Shown here in pieces: positions 60,729-64,000 of a stretch of 64,000 nucleotides of DNA (positions are counted from its first letter, which is position 1; every line of letters starts with the position of its first letter). Source of the stretch: Rhodoferax potami (GTDB taxonomy: Bacteria; Pseudomonadota; Gammaproteobacteria; Burkholderiales; Burkholderiaceae_C); the NCBI RefSeq assembly GCF_032193765.1, contig NZ_JAVBIJ010000001.1, positions 1,674,001-1,738,000 on the forward strand. The letters run 5' to 3'. Below the pieces are notes generated by a model. That model did not search any database. It saw only the letters and a list, made by a program, of their open reading frames with translations, and was not told the origin of the DNA. The position numbers were made by a program, and so were the translations under genes.

Positions 60729-62432
60729 GTGAACCATCCGACACCTGCTATCGTGGCGCAAACCTCTGTCAGGCGCCTTCCCCGCCTCGCGTTGCTACTG
60801 CTTTGTCTTGCGTTCATTGCAGCGGGCTTCATCGGTCGGGACGCATGGCGAAGCGCGGATCTCAGTGCACTGGGCTTTATGGCCGCCCTAAGCCATGGTG
60901 AAGCCTCCTGGTGGTATCCCACGATGCTGGGAGTTGCCCCTGACTTCCCCTCGCTACTGCCCTATTGGCTGGGCGCATGGGCGTTGCAACTCGCACCGCC
61001 GGGAGTCAACTCAGACTTCTGGGTCCGTATTCCTTTTATTCTTTTGCTGACCCTAGCCTTTGTCAGCACCTGGTATGGCAGCTATTACCTCGCCCGCACA
61101 CCCGCGGCGCAACCAGTGGCTTTCGCCTTTGGCGGCGAAGCCCACCCCACCGACTATGCCCGCGCCATGGCGGACGGCGGTTTGCTCGCCTTCATGGCCT
61201 CGCTGGGGCTCGCGCAACTCAGCCACGAGACCACCCCCGCATTGGCCCAGTTGGGGTTCAGTGCGCTCCTGTTTTATGCGCTGAGTGCATTGCCCTACCA
61301 TCGGGCCGCACCCATGTTCTGCGCGGGACTGGGGATGCTCGGCATGAGCTTGAGCGGAGCACCAGCACTGGCCCTGATGTTCGGAGTTGGCGGCGCTTGC
61401 ATCCACGGTGTGGACCGTCGCTCTGCGAATGATGAGGGCAACCCGCTCCGCCATCAGACCCTGGACGCAGCCCTGTTGCTGGTGATGGCCCTTGCAGTCG
61501 CCTGGATCGCAAAAATTTTGGGCTTATGGGTGTGGAAAGTCGAGTGGCCCACCCTGACTTGGGACTATTGGAACGGCCATATCCAGCTGCTGCTTTGGTT
61601 TACCTGGCCCGCATGGCCTTTGGCGCTCTACAGCGCATGGCGCTGGCGCAAGCACCTCTTCAACCTGAACATCAGCCGCCATTTGTCCTTGCCAGCTTGG
61701 TTTATTGTGACCAGCGTAGGCACCATGTTGCTCTCCGGCGCACCCGACCGCACGCTGCTGCTGGCACTGCCGGCCTTTGCGGCAATGGCGGCATTCGCTT
61801 TGCCCACTCTTCGACGCCAAGTCGCCGCCCTGATTGACTGGTTCACCCTCTTGTTCTTTACCGGCTGCGGTATTGTGATTTGGGTCGTATGGATTGCCAT
61901 GCAAACAGGTACTCCGCCACAACCGGCAGCCAACGTGGCCCGGTTGGCACCAGGCTATGAAGCCGAGTTCCAGATCTTGCCCTTTGCCTTTGCCGTGTTG
62001 GCTACCTTAGCCTGGGGTTGGCTGGTGCGGTGGCGCGCCGGCAGGCACCGCGCTGCCATCTGGAAAAGTCTCGTCCTGCCAGCAAGCGGCGCGTCCTTGT
62101 GCTGGCTGTTGCTGATGACCCTCTGGATGCCTTTACTCGACTATGCGCAAAGTGCCAAGACCATGGTGAAACAGACACGGGCCACGATTCAAGCCGGAGA
62201 ATGTGCCATCGTTTTGAACCTGGACCCAGCGCAAACCGCCGCCTTAGGTTGGTATGGTGGCATCGATCTCCAGCCGATCAACACCACCAAAGCCTGTCAA
62301 TGGATGTTGACCGAACCTGCCCGAAATTCAGAAATGCCCGCAGGCGTTGATCGCACTATTTGGGGTGCTCACACCTTGGTACAGCACCCGGTAGCGGGTT
62401 CCGAAATGTTCTGGATTCTGAAACGGCAATGA
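60729..62432 (+). CDS. Polytopic membrane protein, GT-C glycosyltransferase-like
   Basis: A 567-aa protein from the GTG at 60729 (NHPTPAIVAQTSVRRLPRLA). About 12 hydrophobic segments are visible. Near the first periplasmic loop it has GRDAWRSADLSALGFMAALS and HGEASWWYPTMLG, where an acidic residue in the first loop is usual for GT-C enzymes such as ArnT. The C-terminal soluble part (IQAGECAIVLNLDPAQTAAL...) resembles the C-terminal periplasmic domains of such proteins. The donor and acceptor are unknown. It is monocistronic between the rpmE2 terminator and the convergent phoR gene. Confidence 0.65.
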   Translation: MNHPTPAIVAQTSVRRLPRLALLLLCLAFIAAGFIGRDAWRSADLSALGFMAALSHGEASWWYPTMLGVAPDFPSLLPYWLGAWALQLAPPGVNSDFWVRIPFILLLTLAFVSTWYGSYYLARTPAAQPVAFAFGGEAHPTDYARAMADGGLLAFMASLGLAQLSHETTPALAQLGFSALLFYALSALPYHRAAPMFCAGLGMLGMSLSGAPALALMFGVGGACIHGVDRRSANDEGNPLRHQTLDAALLLVMALAVAWIAKILGLWVWKVEWPTLTWDYWNGHIQLLLWFTWPAWPLALYSAWRWRKHLFNLNISRHLSLPAWFIVTSVGTMLLSGAPDRTLLLALPAFAAMAAFALPTLRRQVAALIDWFTLLFFTGCGIVIWVVWIAMQTGTPPQPAANVARLAPGYEAEFQILPFAFAVLATLAWGWLVRWRAGRHRAAIWKSLVLPASGASLCWLLLMTLWMPLLDYAQSAKTMVKQTRATIQAGECAIVLNLDPAQTAALGWYGGIDLQPINTTKACQWMLTEPARNSEMPAGVDRTIWGAHTLVQHPVAGSEMFWILKRQ

Positions 62433-62452
62433 CACCGAGGGGTGCGACCCAC

Positions 62453-63775
62453 TCAGTGCATGCGTAAACGGGCTGCCTTGAAACGCAATCGGAATGTAGA
62501 ACCACGGCCCGGCACGCTTTCAATCAAGAGCTCTGCGCCATGCCGCTGGGCAACATGCTTCACGATGGCCAAGCCAAGTCCCGTGCCGCCTGTGTCGCGT
62601 GAACGGCTCCGGTCCACCCGGTAGAAACGTTCGGTCAGGCGGGGCAGATGTTCAGGCGCAATGCCGGGGCCGGTGTCCTGCACTGACAGCTCTGCTTCCC
62701 CGTCACCAGTTTTGCGCCATTGCACCACGATGGTTTTGTCTGCGGGGGTATACCGGATCGCATTGCCGATCAAGTTGAACACCGCGCTGTGAATTTCGGT
62801 CGCAGAACCTGTCACGGCCACTGCATCCGCTACTGTGAACTGGATGTCCTGGGCTCTGCCCCACAGCAGCACCGACAAGTTGTGGGCTTCCTGCTTGCAC
62901 TGCTGCAAGAGCTGCACCATGTCGACCAGATCAGCGCCCGAAGGTGCGGGGCTTCCTTCCAAGCGCGACAGTGTGAGCAAATCGTCCACCAGACTCTGCA
63001 TGCGCGTGGCCTGCTGAGACATCAAGCCGAGGTACTTCCCCTGCTCAGTCTCGTCCAAGGGCAAAGTCTGCAGCGTTTCAACAAAACCCGCCAAGACCGT
63101 CAAGGGGGTGCGAATCTCGTGGGATACGTTCGCCACGAAATCTCGGCGCATGGCCTCCGCTTGCTCGAGGGCGGTGATGTCGCGTGACAGCAGCAGATTG
63201 CGACCTTCGCCGTAGGGGTGCAAATGCACCGACAACTGAACAGGCTTGGAACCTGTGTTTTCCCGCCCGGGCATCACAAGCCCGTGGCTGAATTCCTGAC
63301 CCGCGTAATAGCTGGCAAAGCCCGGATCACGCACCAGATTGCCGAAATGCTGCAGCATGTCACGGCGTGCATCAAAACCGAAGTGTTGGCCCGCCATTTG
63401 GTTGAACCACTCGATACGACCGGCAGCATCTAGCAACACCACCCCGTTGGGCGAGGCCTGCAACGCGGCCAGAAAGTCCTGGAGCTTGGTGTCACCTTCA
63501 GCGACGCGGCGCTCCCGTGAGCGCATTTGCCGGCGCGTACGGTCCGCGACTTCGCCCCAAAAGCCAAAACCCAAATGCAGTTCGGTCGACTCACCGGCCT
63601 GTAACCATCGCATCAGGCGAAAACCGCGTGCGGAGTCCAAGAGCATCCACAGGAAACCGCCTGCGAGCGCCCCAGCCAAAGCACCCCAGAGCGGCTCGAA
63701 CCGTTGGACTAAAAAATAGCCGGAAATACCACCCAGCCCCTGCAACAACAGGAAAGAAGCGAAACGAAGAAACAT
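62453..63775 (-). CDS. phoR: Phosphate regulon sensor kinase PhoR
   Basis: A 440-aa histidine kinase. It has two N-terminal hydrophobic segments (about residues 3-50) with almost no periplasmic loop, a PAS domain (LAALQASPNGVVLLDAAGRI, EWFNQMAGQHFGFDARRD, about 100-200), HisKA with His219 in VANVSHEIRTPLTVLAGFVE, and HATPase (NLIGNAIRYTPADKTIVV, QDTGPGIAPEHLPRLTERFY, GTGLGLAIVKHVAQRHG). The lack of a sensor loop fits PhoR, which reads Pst transporter state via PhoU. The phoB gene lies 17 bases upstream on the same strand. Confidence 0.9.
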   Translation of the reverse strand: MFLRFASFLLLQGLGGISGYFLVQRFEPLWGALAGALAGGFLWMLLDSARGFRLMRWLQAGESTELHLGFGFWGEVADRTRRQMRSRERRVAEGDTKLQDFLAALQASPNGVVLLDAAGRIEWFNQMAGQHFGFDARRDMLQHFGNLVRDPGFASYYAGQEFSHGLVMPGRENTGSKPVQLSVHLHPYGEGRNLLLSRDITALEQAEAMRRDFVANVSHEIRTPLTVLAGFVETLQTLPLDETEQGKYLGLMSQQATRMQSLVDDLLTLSRLEGSPAPSGADLVDMVQLLQQCKQEAHNLSVLLWGRAQDIQFTVADAVAVTGSATEIHSAVFNLIGNAIRYTPADKTIVVQWRKTGDGEAELSVQDTGPGIAPEHLPRLTERFYRVDRSRSRDTGGTGLGLAIVKHVAQRHGAELLIESVPGRGSTFRLRFKAARLRMH

Positions 63776-63792
63776 GCAGAAACCGTGACGCC

Positions 63793-64000
63793 TCAGGCGC
63801 TGGCGCGATCAGCTGAGGGTTGTGAAGAAACAATCGGCATTGCAGGCTTGGCAGTCAAGCGATAACCAGCACCCCGCACGGTTTCCACCATTACGCCGGC
63901 ATGGGACAAGGCTTCCCGGAGACGCTTCACATGAACGTCTACGGTCCGCTCTTCAATATAGACGTGATCGCCCCACACGTTGTCCAACAACTGGGCACGG
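63793..64000 (-). CDS. phoB: Response regulator PhoB, C-terminal part (runs off window)
   Basis: The last 68 codons of an OmpR-type DNA-binding domain: [20 protein letters not shown], then [20 protein letters not shown], then [12 protein letters not shown], with a short unrelated tail ([16 protein letters not shown]). The recognition helix and wing match PhoB. The receiver domain lies beyond the window. It precedes phoR on the same strand. Confidence 0.88.
   Translation of the reverse strand, partial: RAQLLDNVWGDHVYIEERTVDVHVKRLREALSHAGVMVETVRGAGYRLTAKPAMPIVSSQPSADRASA

Overview
The window looks like the chromosome of a betaproteobacterium of the order Burkholderiales, family Comamonadaceae. 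The nearest genus is probably Rhodoferax or a close relative; this is inferred from gene order and protein style, not from a search. Supporting signs are the ilvI-ilvH-ilvC / pssA-leuA arrangement, the gloB / methyltransferase / rnhA block, family-typical small proteins (Trp-rich TIGR04438-like, DUF3619-like, DUF3106-like), a zinc-free type B L31 and moderately high GC. Coding density is high. No gene-free stretch exceeds about 300 bases; the longest gaps (roughly 170-230 bases, at 5022-5189, 26479-26665, 29029-29206 and 30423-30651) hold no recognisable gene.

Layout. 1-7.6 kb: lgt (cut by the window edge), ilvD, a small Trp-rich protein, a cytochrome c, acetyl-CoA synthetase, class I fumarase and glutamate racemase. 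7.6-11.3 kb: two tRNAs (Arg-TCT, Pro-TGG), the N-end-rule transferases aat and bpt, an IclR regulator and a D-Ala-D-Ala endopeptidase. 11.4-17.6 kb: branched-chain amino acid genes leuA, ilvC, ilvH and ilvI, with pssA among them. 17.8-20.5 kb: sigma factor, DUF3619-like membrane protein, DUF3106-like secreted protein, RDD protein and dgkA. 20.5-29.8 kb: glnB, nadE, a FemAB/GNAT-like protein, chemoreceptor plus CheW, and an OmpR-type two-component pair beside a small secreted protein. 29.9-32.7 kb: soluble and membrane pyrophosphatases, divergently placed. 32.8-40.4 kb: a LuxR-type response regulator, a hybrid histidine kinase, a periplasmic binding protein gene and a TonB-dependent receptor. 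The binding-protein gene is cut by a complete IS21-family element. 40.5-52.4 kb: moaA, rnhA, methyltransferase, gloB, mltD, MAPEG protein, recR, ybaB, dnaX, SRP RNA, a diguanylate cyclase and an HI0933-type flavoprotein. 52.4-64 kb: AddA/AddB-type helicase-nucleases, trxA, rho, rpmE2, a polytopic membrane protein, phoR and the 3' end of phoB.

Most of the window is housekeeping. Four observations stand out. (1) An IS21-family insertion has exact ends and a 4-bp target duplication; removing it restores a 312-aa reading frame inside what looks like a TonB-receptor / binding-protein / hybrid-kinase / LuxR-regulator signalling locus. (2) A family of about 55-bp repeats, all in the same orientation, sits both between genes and in frame inside murI, nadE, the GNAT-like gene, dnaX and addA. 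(3) A run of nine A in dnaX lies exactly where a tau/gamma switch would be, and both alternative frames stop within a few codons. (4) gloB and the divergent methyltransferase share a CATG start, with a perfect TATAAT placed so that gloB mRNA may be leaderless.
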